A DNA stretch of 12,310 nt. It comes from Chloroflexota bacterium (GTDB lineage: Bacteria > Chloroflexota > Anaerolineae > Anaerolineales > UBA4823). Positions 1 through 7,944 of the stretch are shown piece by piece. Every line of letters starts with the position of its first letter. The stretch's first letter is position 1. The notes below the pieces were generated by a model that had not been told where the DNA came from, searched no databases, and saw nothing but the letters and a program-made list of their open reading frames with translations. The position numbers and the translations under genes were made by a program. The DNA lies in contig JAJZSS010000011.1 in the NCBI GenBank assembly GCA_021849525.1, positions 1 to 12,310 of the forward strand, given 5' to 3'.

Positions 1-136
1 GCACTCTATGGTGCAATGCCAGGCGCACGAGCAGTTTGGCGCGGTCCAGGCTGCCATCATGATTGGCTGAGATATCGGCGATGAAGTAGGTCGGATGAGT
101 ATGGCCAAGCGTATGGCTGCCGATCTGGATATTCAT
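1..136 (-). CDS. NeuB/PseI-family nonulosonate synthase, N-terminal fragment (cut by window edge)
   Basis: Only the first 45 codons are visible; the rest lies beyond position 1. The translated start contains PTYFIADISANHDGSLDRAK (residues 15-34), matching the N-terminal signature of the NeuB family (typically AEIGxNHxGxxxxAK). That family condenses phosphoenolpyruvate with a six-carbon amino sugar (ManNAc or a 6-deoxy relative) to form sialic, pseudaminic or legionaminic acid. The start ATG (136-134) overlaps the stop of the RmlD-like gene as ATGA, so the two are probably translationally coupled. Which nonulosonic acid is made cannot be told from this piece; a pseB gene two genes upstream favours a pseudaminic-type sugar. 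One oddity: after residue 40 the text reads LHHRV, where the family usually has an AGADAxKFQ-like stretch, so the visible end is divergent or possibly disturbed. Confidence 0.8.
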   Translation of the reverse strand, partial: MNIQIGSHTLGHTHPTYFIADISANHDGSLDRAKLLVRLALHHRV

Positions 137-1044
137 AGCATCTCCCTGAGTCTTTGGGGGTATTTTTCTTCGTACAATCGATTGAAGCTGTTCAATCCCT
201 GCTGAATGGTTGGCGGGGGAACTCCCAGCGCCTGGGTTAATTTATTGGTGTTGAGCGTCAAATTGGGCGAACGGGGTGCAGCCAGTCCAGAATCATTGAC
301 CGAGGTGGGGCGGATAAGCCCGGCATCGAAATTGAACAGATTGGCCAGCTTCACTCCAAAAGCATATTTGCTCAGGCTGTCTCTGGCTACGACATGATAC
401 AGGCCGTGCAGCTGTTTCTGAAGCATAGCCAGGAAGAGGTTCCCCAGGTCGTTTGCCAGTAATGGACAAAAGTACACATCGGTGAAACCCATTACCGCTT
501 TACCAGCGCCCAAATTATTGAAAAACCACTCGGCCAGGCTGCGTTTGCCCGAAGGACTCCAGCCGAAGAGGTTGACCCGGCCGATAATTGCTTCCGGATC
601 AGTCTCTGCTACGGCGCGCTCCCCTTCCAGCTTGGTGCGAGCATACACACTCAAGGGGTTGGGCGGATCATTCTCCACGTAATTGCCTTTGACGCCATCG
701 AAAACTGCGTCGGTAGAAACATGCACCAGGCGCGCTCCGCCCCTGGCGACATGCTGCGCCAGTTTGCGAGGTACTTCCGTATTCAATTGCACCGCCCGGG
801 CCGGGTCATTCTCGCAGGCATCCACATTCGCCAGCGCTGCACAGTGGATCACCCAATCTGGTTGGGTGTGATCCAACACCGCTTCGATCATGCCTGCTTC
901 TGCCAGGTCGCCCTGCAGCACCTGAAAGGCAGTGGGGTGCAGATTCAGCGAATTCACCAGCCCAAAGACGGTGTGGTCTTTCGCCGCCTCCAGCGCCAGG
1001 TTTGCGCCGAGCAAACCGCTGGCTCCTGTGACGAGGATGCGCAT
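133..1044 (-). CDS. RmlD-type NDP-4-keto-6-deoxysugar reductase (SDR)
   Basis: This 303-residue protein belongs to the dTDP-4-dehydrorhamnose reductase (RmlD) branch of the extended SDR superfamily. Visible marks are the Rossmann motif GASGLLG (7-13), the RmlD hallmark STDAVFDG (110-117), the catalytic pair Tyr134 and Lys138 in YARTK, and a C-terminal RSPNLTLNTNKL stretch (258-269) typical of the substrate-binding part. RmlD enzymes reduce the 4-keto group of a nucleotide-linked 6-deoxy sugar with NAD(P)H. The length matches the family (about 290-310 residues). The ATG at 1044 has GGAG seven bases upstream. It sits between pseB and the neuB-like gene with no rmlA, rmlB or rmlC in view. Its substrate may therefore be dTDP-4-keto-rhamnose supplied from elsewhere in the genome, or the keto sugar of this cluster. 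The family is firm; the exact substrate is not. Confidence 0.85.
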   Translation of the reverse strand: MRILVTGASGLLGANLALEAAKDHTVFGLVNSLNLHPTAFQVLQGDLAEAGMIEAVLDHTQPDWVIHCAALANVDACENDPARAVQLNTEVPRKLAQHVARGGARLVHVSTDAVFDGVKGNYVENDPPNPLSVYARTKLEGERAVAETDPEAIIGRVNLFGWSPSGKRSLAEWFFNNLGAGKAVMGFTDVYFCPLLANDLGNLFLAMLQKQLHGLYHVVARDSLSKYAFGVKLANLFNFDAGLIRPTSVNDSGLAAPRSPNLTLNTNKLTQALGVPPPTIQQGLNSFNRLYEEKYPQRLREML

Positions 1045-1083
1045 GACCTTTCTCCGTCATCGATTTTATCGGATTGTTAATTT

Positions 1084-1108
1084 ACCGGGAAAAATATTTC
1101 CACCCGGT
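1084..1108 (-). other. Intergenic mRNA hairpin between pseB and the RmlD-like gene
   Basis: The 72-bp gap holds a strong inverted repeat. Arms ACCGGG (1084-1089) and CCCGGT (1103-1108) pair perfectly, and the interior can extend the stem by AAA/TTT with a 3-nt bulge, giving about nine base pairs. It lies just after the pseB stop on the transcribed strand. It is followed by AAATTAAC rather than a U run, so it is not a canonical rho-independent terminator. It could act as an mRNA-stability or processing element. Confidence 0.35.
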
Positions 1109-1116
1109 TAACTTGC

Positions 1117-2124
1117 TTAGCTCAAATTGCCGTTACTGATCTCGGTCTCGATCGGAGCCACCATTGCCTGGATCTCTTCCTGATTCAGCCAATGCGGATT
1201 GTTGTCGCTGCTATAGCGAAAACCTTCTGGAAGGGCATTGCCCAGTTTTTCCCAGTCCCGGCCGAACCACAAGGAGCCGCTGGGCTGGACGACAAACATA
1301 TCTGCCAATTCAATGGTTGAGCGAGCCTCATCTTCGTGGATCAGAACTTCATGGAGTTTCTCGCCGGGGCGAATACCGATCACATCGATCTCTGCCTGGG
1401 GAGCAATGGCGCGAGCCAGGTCTATGATATGCGTGGAGGGGATCTTGGGCACGAATACCTCACCGCCGCGCATTTGTTCAATACAGCGGATGACGAAGCG
1501 CGCCCCCTGTTCCAGGGTCAGCCAGAAACGGGTCATGCGCTCATCGGTGATGGTAAGTTTGCCATTGTTACGTTGCAGCAAAAAAATGGGGACCACGCTG
1601 CCGCGGCTGCCCACCACATTGCCGTAGCGCACACAGCTGAAGCGGGTCGCCGAGCCGGCTGCGTACGAGTTACTTTGCACGAAGAGCTTCTCAGCAGCCA
1701 GCTTGGTCGCCCCGTAGAGGTTGACCGGATTGACGGCTTTGTCCGTGCTGAGGGCGAGCACGCGTTCCACACCTGCATCTAAAGCTGCATCAATTACATT
1801 GCTGCTGCCCAAAATATTGGTCTTGATGGCTTCCATTGGATTGTATTCGCAGGCCGGCACTTGCTTGAGGGCTGCCGCATGCACCACGATATCCACGCCG
1901 TTCATCGCCCGAATCAAGCGATCACGGTCGCGCACATCACCAATAAAATAGCGCAATCGTGGATCATCGTAACCGTGCACCCGCATTTCATGCTGTTTCA
2001 GCTCGTCGCGGCTGAAAACGATGATTTTCGCCGGATGAATTTCATCCAACAACAGGCGAATGAATTTTTTTCCAAACGAGCCGGATCCACCGGTGACGAG
2101 CACAATCTTGTCTTTCCAATCCAT
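1117..2124 (-). CDS. pseB: UDP-N-acetylglucosamine 4,6-dehydratase (inverting), PseB
   Basis: PseB removes water from UDP-GlcNAc and inverts C5, giving UDP-2-acetamido-2,6-dideoxy-L-arabino-hexos-4-ulose, the first step of pseudaminic-acid synthesis. From the start chosen here the protein has 335 residues. It shows TGGSGSFGK (11-19), the PseB/FlaA1 signature HAAALKQVPACEYNPMEAIK (82-101), and STDKAVNPVNLYGATK (126-141) with the catalytic set Asp128, Lys129, Tyr137 and Lys141. The Tyr in NLYGATK separates it from the CapE/FnlA group, which has Met there. RPGEKLHE (252-259) is also family-typical. I chose the ATG at 2124 because GGAG lies five bases upstream and MDWKDK is a usual family N-terminus. 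A GTG at 2151 and an ATG at 2136 are in frame but have no better site. The PseC aminotransferase expected next is not in the window. Confidence 0.92.
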   Translation of the reverse strand: MDWKDKIVLVTGGSGSFGKKFIRLLLDEIHPAKIIVFSRDELKQHEMRVHGYDDPRLRYFIGDVRDRDRLIRAMNGVDIVVHAAALKQVPACEYNPMEAIKTNILGSSNVIDAALDAGVERVLALSTDKAVNPVNLYGATKLAAEKLFVQSNSYAAGSATRFSCVRYGNVVGSRGSVVPIFLLQRNNGKLTITDERMTRFWLTLEQGARFVIRCIEQMRGGEVFVPKIPSTHIIDLARAIAPQAEIDVIGIRPGEKLHEVLIHEDEARSTIELADMFVVQPSGSLWFGRDWEKLGNALPEGFRYSSDNNPHWLNQEEIQAMVAPIETEISNGNLS

Positions 2125-2129
2125 ATCAA

Positions 2130-2134
2130 CTCCC
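2130..2134 (-). promoter_or_regulatory. Ribosome binding site deciding the pseB start
   Basis: On the coding strand GGGAG is followed by a five-base spacer (TTGAT) and then ATG at 2124. This supports the internal ATG over the upstream GTG at 2151, which begins only three bases after the stop of the methyltransferase gene. Confidence 0.6.
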
Positions 2135-2154
2135 ATAACAGCAGCGTACACGTA

Positions 2155-3042
2155 TTATTGTTTTTGGACAGGTTTGCGAATCACGATGAGCGGGTACTGC
2201 CCATTTTCGCCGTACCAGCGCGGCCAGCGTTCTTCCAGGGCGTAAATCAATCCCAGCCCGAAGCGGCCTCCCAGGGATGGGTGGATCAGGCTGCGCATAA
2301 AGCGTACACTGACGCTGCGCCAGACAAAGATCTCCAATGGCATTTGCGCCCCGACCACACTCCGGATCCAGGCTGCATCGTGGCGATTGGTGAACGTGCC
2401 TTTCGCGGTTTCATCATTATTGTGTGCCTGGCGGTTTTTCTTATTGACCTTTTGAATTTCGGGTGTCCGCCCACCCAGTCGTTTAAAGACATTGCGGATA
2501 CGATTGCCAAATTTAATCAAAGGATCTGCCCAGCGCATCAGGCGGGGTGCTGGCCAGCCATTGACAATCGCGGCTGAGCTGCCAGGTTCTAAGACCCGGT
2601 ACAGTTCTTGATAAGCCTGAAGGTGCTCGTTCTCTGGCAGGTGATGGATCGTATGCAGTGAAACTTCACCACTGAAGACATCTGATCTGAAGGGTAAGTT
2701 GGCAATGTCGCATACGACGAACAGGCCCTGGTTGCCAATGCGAGTACGAGCCTCTTGCAGTGCTTTGATCGAAATATCGGCACACACCCGGTATTGGTGT
2801 TTGCGCGAGTACTCCAGATATTCCGGGTACTGGATAGGACCAGACCCTGCATCCAGGAGATACTTACCGGACGGCAGCAGGTGGCGCAGCACACGAAGGT
2901 GGCAGTTGTGGATATACTGGCGTGCGACCGGGCGCAGGTCCTCGTAATGGGCGTTCTGGTAGGTATCTTCGCCCACCAGCTGCCAGCCTACCTGGTCGTA
3001 AAATTCACGCACCTGTTTTTTGATATCTGTTTCGCTGGTCAT
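2155..3042 (-). CDS. Class I SAM-dependent methyltransferase
   Basis: A 295-residue protein with a clear class I (Methyltransf_11-like) fold. Motif I is LLDAGSGPIQYPEY (62-75), the acidic end of strand 2 is ADIS (Asp89), motif II is CDIANLPF (111-118), and the post-core stretch HTIHHLPENEHLQAYQELYR (130-149), ending VLEPG, is typical. These residues bind S-adenosylmethionine; the acceptor is not recognisable. A basic linker (about 180-205) and a C-terminal part of unknown role follow. The ATG overlaps the stop of the upstream glycosyltransferase-like gene as ATGA and has only a weak Shine-Dalgarno, suggesting translational coupling. Its place between the exporter and glycosyltransferase genes on one side and nucleotide-sugar genes on the other suggests methylation of a sugar in, or at the end of, the exported glycan. 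N-methylation of an amino sugar precursor is an alternative. Confidence 0.85.
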   Translation of the reverse strand: MTSETDIKKQVREFYDQVGWQLVGEDTYQNAHYEDLRPVARQYIHNCHLRVLRHLLPSGKYLLDAGSGPIQYPEYLEYSRKHQYRVCADISIKALQEARTRIGNQGLFVVCDIANLPFRSDVFSGEVSLHTIHHLPENEHLQAYQELYRVLEPGSSAAIVNGWPAPRLMRWADPLIKFGNRIRNVFKRLGGRTPEIQKVNKKNRQAHNNDETAKGTFTNRHDAAWIRSVVGAQMPLEIFVWRSVSVRFMRSLIHPSLGGRFGLGLIYALEERWPRWYGENGQYPLIVIRKPVQKQ

Positions 3043-4730
3043 TTTATTTCAGCAACCCGTTTTTCAGATTTTACTGCACTGGCTGGTGTGAGGAGGCCAT
3101 TTGCATTGGTCTGGTTATCGATTGCCCAGGGTCTGGGTTTGCCAAGCAGAAACTCAAAGGACGGACCAAATTCTGCCTGGCCAGCCGCTGAAAGTGTATT
3201 TTCCACGCTCAAGGATTCTAATTCATTCCAGAAGTGTAACAAGTGCCAGGGGAAGCGAGTTGGATACTCAAAAAAGAAGCGGTAAGCGTAATTCCAGGCC
3301 TGCTCAACTCGGGTTCGTTCCGGTCTGAAGGCGCCTGGATCGGCCAAAATCTGGCTTAAGAACGTTTCATATTCCTGCCAGCTGCTGGGATCGACGGTAA
3401 AACCTTTGCCGCGATAATGGGTTTGTCCGGCAACGATGACCGGAACGCCACTCATCGCCATTTCCATGCCCACAGTAGTGGTGTAGACCAGACCCAGGTC
3501 GGCGAATTCCACCAGGTCGTAAGTGTTAATCGGATCGTTCGCCTCTACCAGCCGAAAATGGTCCGGGAGATCGGGTAGCACCTGACGGACAACATCGGCG
3601 ACTGATGGTCCTTTTGTATAGCGCTCACCCGGGTGGATGCGAATAATCAGCTGCACTTCTGGCCGGCTGACAAAGTAACGGGCAGTTCGCTGCAGCCATT
3701 CAGTCATGCTGGCACTGAAGACCTGCCGTCCGAGGGTCAGGCTGTCACCAATCACATTGGCAGCCAGCAGAACGATCGGGCGATCATCCAGTTTTAGCTC
3801 CTGGCGCACGCGCTCCCCACCCACGCTGGGCTGGCCCTGCCAGCGCCGCGAAAAGTTCTCCCATAAGCTCGCACGCTGGCGGGAGGCGAATAGCTGCTGG
3901 ACTTGCTGCCACTGATTTTCGTCAAGGGGCTCGTTCTGGCGGGCAGTCCACAGCTCGCTGGTATCCTGGCGCATGACTTCAGCGTTGCCAGCCAGCCAGA
4001 TGCGGTCGCGTTGTTCGCCAAATTCATAGGTAACAACCGGTACCTTCAGGGCACGCGCTACCTGGTAGAGTATTCCCATCTCAAGGATCATCCCATTCGG
4101 GGTGATGATAATGTCCGGCTGGTAGGACTGAATCCAGTTGATGAATTGCCGGGCTGCCTGGGTATTGCGCTCCAGACGGAGCTGGTATAGTTGGCCGGAT
4201 GGCGTGGCCGGGTTATCCAGATCGACATCTTCCAGTTGCAGGCTGTATTGAACATCCCTTAGCGATACTTCTTGCACAGCTTCTTGAATGTTCTGCGGCA
4301 AAAGCGCTGGCTCGGATTTCTGCTCCAAAAGAGAGAGAGGATCAAGGATCGATTCGCAAGGCTTAAGGATGCTCTGAAGGTATGCATTCTGGCGGCGCAA
4401 ATCAAAGCGGTTGATATGTTTCTGCCAGTTGGTATAGGGCAAGTAGGTGTGATAAACCTTGTGACCTAACCCGGCCAGGCTCACGGCCAGTAAGGTATTA
4501 TATTCGATCCAATACCGCAAGGTGCTGAAAAGCATCACCCGCTGACCGGGGGGATATGCAGCGCGGCTGGCGAGAGCCTGAGAGATCCAGCCGGGGAGGT
4601 GTTTTTGGGTGCGGCGTAAGGACCCGCTCTTGCTGAGTGGACGTCCTTGCTGGCGGATCTGCCAGTAAAGCTCCGCGGTCAACGGAACCTCACCCAGCAG
4701 CTCCTTGATAGCCTTCTTGTTCATAGGCAT
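3039..4730 (-). CDS. Capsule-synthesis-like (KpsS/KpsC-type) putative glycosyltransferase
   Basis: A 563-residue cytoplasmic protein without signal peptide or clear membrane helices. The C-terminal half resembles the capsule polysaccharide synthesis family (KpsS/KpsC-like, GT-B fold). Key stretches are IIRIHPGE (362-369), VYTTTVGMEMAMSGVPVIVA (415-434) and HYRGKGFT (438-445), a glycine-rich donor-site pattern seen in these enzymes. An N-terminal Rossmann-like half includes QRVMLFSTLRYWIEY (63-77) and PDIIITPNGM (205-214). Such proteins transfer Kdo or other sugars to lipid or glycan acceptors; substrate and linkage cannot be read here. The ATG at 4730 overlaps the wzt stop as TGATG and has GAGGAG eight bases upstream, so I reject the frame's extension to 4796. 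It may build the primer or terminal region of the exported glycan. Confidence 0.7.
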   Translation of the reverse strand: MPMNKKAIKELLGEVPLTAELYWQIRQQGRPLSKSGSLRRTQKHLPGWISQALASRAAYPPGQRVMLFSTLRYWIEYNTLLAVSLAGLGHKVYHTYLPYTNWQKHINRFDLRRQNAYLQSILKPCESILDPLSLLEQKSEPALLPQNIQEAVQEVSLRDVQYSLQLEDVDLDNPATPSGQLYQLRLERNTQAARQFINWIQSYQPDIIITPNGMILEMGILYQVARALKVPVVTYEFGEQRDRIWLAGNAEVMRQDTSELWTARQNEPLDENQWQQVQQLFASRQRASLWENFSRRWQGQPSVGGERVRQELKLDDRPIVLLAANVIGDSLTLGRQVFSASMTEWLQRTARYFVSRPEVQLIIRIHPGERYTKGPSVADVVRQVLPDLPDHFRLVEANDPINTYDLVEFADLGLVYTTTVGMEMAMSGVPVIVAGQTHYRGKGFTVDPSSWQEYETFLSQILADPGAFRPERTRVEQAWNYAYRFFFEYPTRFPWHLLHFWNELESLSVENTLSAAGQAEFGPSFEFLLGKPRPWAIDNQTNANGLLTPASAVKSEKRVAEIK

Positions 4731-6001
4731 CAGCCGATCTCCTCGATATCCCAACCCAGGCGTGGGCGAACCGGACCGGGGCGGGGTTCTGCCCACTGCA
4801 TGCCCGGCGCGCCGGTTGAATCTACCGTAAAAGATAGGGCGTATTCGTCCTGGAAATAGCGCTTGACTCGAAACGAGCTGGCGTTTACACCCAGGATATA
4901 ACGACCATCATTGAGGACGTCCGCTGGAATTTTGCAACGGCTGATGTATCGCCCGGCCGGACGCGTCATATAGCGGTTGTACTCGTTCGCATTATCCGTA
5001 TCGAAGCTGGTAAAGATGTGCTCACCGTGGGTGGACAGTAAATACACCCCGACCCGTAAACCCGTAATGGGTGCTGTGAGCTCATATTCCATCTCAATCG
5101 TAAATGGCTCGACTGAGCGAATGGTCTCGGCAACTGCCCCCTGGGGATTGCAGACCCTGAGGGCTACTGGTTTGAAGGGGGTAGATTCGGCGGGTATTTC
5201 GTCTGCATGCCAGCAGCGCTCACCGGTTTGGGCAAAGCCAGAAGTCAGATAATAATCTACGGCTTCGTTGGTCGGAGCCCGGTAAGCAACCTGGCCTTTT
5301 TCCAACACGATAGTTTCTTCGGTCAGGCGCAGGATAGCAGACATATTGTGGCTGACGAACAGCACAGTGCGCCCTTCATGGGCGACATCGCTCATTTTTC
5401 CCAGGCATTTACGCTGGAATTCTGCATCGCCGACAGCCAGGACTTCATCGACCACCAGGATTTCAGGCTCCATATGGGCTGCTACCGCAAAAGCCAGGCG
5501 CAGGTACATCCCGCTGGAATAACGCTTGACCGGGGTATCGATAAATTTTTCCACGCCCGAAAATTCCACAATTTCGTCGTACTTCTGTTCGATCTCTTTG
5601 CGCTTCATTCCTAAGATCGCGCCATTCAAAGAGATATTTTCACGCCCGGTCAGCTCTGGGTGAAATCCGGTACCAACTTCCAGAAGTGAACCTACCCGCC
5701 CATGGATCTCAGCAAAACCTTCCGTGGGCTCTGTGACTCGAGACAGGATCTTAAGCAGAGTGCTCTTCCCTGCGCCATTGCGCCCAACGACACCCAGCAC
5801 GGCTCCTTTTTTGACCTCAAAAGAAACATCCTTTAATGCCCAGATTTCTTGTTTGGGCTTACCAACCCCGCGCCGCATAATTTCACCCGGCAAGTGTGCG
5901 AGGTCGGTCAGGCTGTCGCGTAGCGTCTTATAGCGCTCGGTTTGAGCACCGATCATATACCGTTTACCCAGATTTTCAACGCGAATCGCGTATTCACTCA
6001 T
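4730..6001 (-). CDS. wzt: ABC transporter ATP-binding protein with glycan-binding C-terminal domain (Wzt)
   Basis: This is the nucleotide-binding subunit of an ABC-2 exporter that flips or exports lipid-linked polysaccharide across the inner membrane. In its 423 residues the NBD shows Walker A GRNGAGKST (73-81), signature YSSGM (161-165), Walker B ILVVDE (181-186) and the switch His218 in SHN. After residue about 255 comes a beta-rich domain of about 165 residues, matching the Wzt C-terminal carbohydrate-binding domain of E. coli O8/O9a-type exporters. The total length is also typical for Wzt (about 400-430), whereas teichoic-acid TagH or short NBDs lack this domain. Wzt C-domains in O8/O9a systems recognise the modified non-reducing end of the O-chain. 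The ATG at 6001 has AGGA seven bases upstream. It lies 37 bp after wzm and overlaps the next gene by one base. Confidence 0.93.
   Translation of the reverse strand: MSEYAIRVENLGKRYMIGAQTERYKTLRDSLTDLAHLPGEIMRRGVGKPKQEIWALKDVSFEVKKGAVLGVVGRNGAGKSTLLKILSRVTEPTEGFAEIHGRVGSLLEVGTGFHPELTGRENISLNGAILGMKRKEIEQKYDEIVEFSGVEKFIDTPVKRYSSGMYLRLAFAVAAHMEPEILVVDEVLAVGDAEFQRKCLGKMSDVAHEGRTVLFVSHNMSAILRLTEETIVLEKGQVAYRAPTNEAVDYYLTSGFAQTGERCWHADEIPAESTPFKPVALRVCNPQGAVAETIRSVEPFTIEMEYELTAPITGLRVGVYLLSTHGEHIFTSFDTDNANEYNRYMTRPAGRYISRCKIPADVLNDGRYILGVNASSFRVKRYFQDEYALSFTVDSTGAPGMQWAEPRPGPVRPRLGWDIEEIG
4739..4744 (-). promoter_or_regulatory. Ribosome binding site deciding the start of the capsule-type glycosyltransferase
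   Basis: GAGGAG on the coding strand lies eight bases before the ATG at 4730, inside the last codons of wzt. It supports the 4730 start over an in-frame ATG at 4724 and over the upstream extension to 4796, which would overlap wzt by 67 bases. Confidence 0.55.
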
Positions 6002-6038
6002 ACCGTTTTCCTGAATTTATTTTCTCGGTTTGTTTGTC

Positions 6039-6893
6039 TCAGACCATATCCGCAAAAGTGCGTTCCATCCGGCGGAAATAATACATCCCGCTGACCAGTA
6101 AAATCAGTGAGATACCCACCGAGATTCCGAGGGAGATCCAGCTTGGAGGGTCCGTGCCCAGAATTGCCCAGCGGAACCCTTGCACGACTCCGACCATGGG
6201 ATTCAGTGAATAAAGAAGCTGCCATTGAGGAGATATTTCACCGATCGAATATCCGACCGGGGTCAGTAATAACCAGAATTGGGTGAGAAATGGCAGGATA
6301 TAGTTGATATCCCGGTAAAGCACATTTAAAGCCGAAAGCCACAGTCCAACTCCGAGAGCAGTTGCCAGCGCCAGCATTAAAAATAACGGCAGAGTCCAGA
6401 TTCCAGCGGTTGGAGTGAATTTAAAGTAAATCATCATCCCCACCAATACCAGGAACTGGATTGCAAAGTCTACCAGACCGCCCAGGATCGAAGAGAGCGG
6501 GATGATCATGCGTGGAAAATATACCTTGGTGATCATATTGCGGTTGGAGAGCATAGAGCGCCCGGTATCCGAGAGCGCCTTGCTGAATAAACCCCAGGGC
6601 AATAAGGCTGCAAAGGTGAAGATCGGGCGCGGGTAGCCCTCTGTTGAGAGCTTGCCCAGGTTGCCAAAGATAAAGCTCAGCACCAGCATGTTGATCACCG
6701 GCTGGATGATCGCCCAGGCAGCACCCAGGACGGTCTGTTTGTAGCGCACGATCACATCTCGCCAGGTGAGGAAATAGATCAGCTCGCGATAGAGCCACAA
6801 ATCTTTGAGGTTAAGAGCAATCCAGCCTTTCGAGGGCTTGAGTAAGACAACCTGTTCAGGCTGGTCTTGCCTGCTTAATGTCGTTTCTGCCAT
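6039..6893 (-). CDS. wzm: ABC-2 polysaccharide export permease (Wzm)
   Basis: A 284-residue integral membrane protein of the ABC-2 permease family and the partner of Wzt. About six hydrophobic segments are visible at roughly 58-78, 90-104, 134-155, 168-190, 197-216 and 251-272. Family marks are the N-terminal interface stretch LTWRDVIVRYKQTVLGAAWA (42-61), YFPRMIIPLSS in the middle, and LNVLYRDINY followed by TPVGY (189-215). The homodimer forms the channel that moves the polymer, with Wzt supplying ATP energy. The ATG at 6893 has only a weak ribosome binding site (GAG five bases upstream) and starts 27 bp after the fucose synthase stop. No wza/wzc or Wzx/Wzy components are in the window, consistent with ABC-dependent export. 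Confidence 0.93.
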   Translation of the reverse strand: MAETTLSRQDQPEQVVLLKPSKGWIALNLKDLWLYRELIYFLTWRDVIVRYKQTVLGAAWAIIQPVINMLVLSFIFGNLGKLSTEGYPRPIFTFAALLPWGLFSKALSDTGRSMLSNRNMITKVYFPRMIIPLSSILGGLVDFAIQFLVLVGMMIYFKFTPTAGIWTLPLFLMLALATALGVGLWLSALNVLYRDINYILPFLTQFWLLLTPVGYSIGEISPQWQLLYSLNPMVGVVQGFRWAILGTDPPSWISLGISVGISLILLVSGMYYFRRMERTFADMV

Positions 6894-6920
6894 AATTACT
6901 CGTTTGTCCTGATCTTTTGA

Positions 6921-7919
<999 letters not shown>

Positions 7920-7944
7920 TTAATGCTCCATGAAAAAAGGTAAA

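Noticed and set aside
1117..2124. Assignment of the dehydratase as CapE/FnlA (UDP-FucNAc pathway)
   Set aside because: The active site has NLYGATK with Tyr, as in PseB, whereas the CapE/FnlA group has Met in place of that Tyr; the FnlB and FnlC partners are also missing.
1861..2577. A 238-codon plus-strand open frame across the pseB start and the methyltransferase gene
   Set aside because: It lies antisense to two genes with strong family motifs, has no family-like residues, and its length follows from the codon pattern of the opposite strand.
2755..3285. A 176-codon plus-strand open frame opposite the methyltransferase and glycosyltransferase junction
   Set aside because: It is antisense to two coupled genes with recognised motifs and shows no recognisable protein features.
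4731..4796. N-terminal extension of the capsule-type glycosyltransferase
   Set aside because: It would overlap the end of wzt by 67 bases and is rich in Pro, Gly and Arg from reading wzt out of frame; the ATG at 4730 has a good GAGGAG site.
4730..6893. Wzm/Wzt pair as a drug or antibiotic exporter
   Set aside because: The C-terminal glycan-binding-like domain, the LYRDINY permease motif and the nucleotide-sugar gene context fit polysaccharide export much better.
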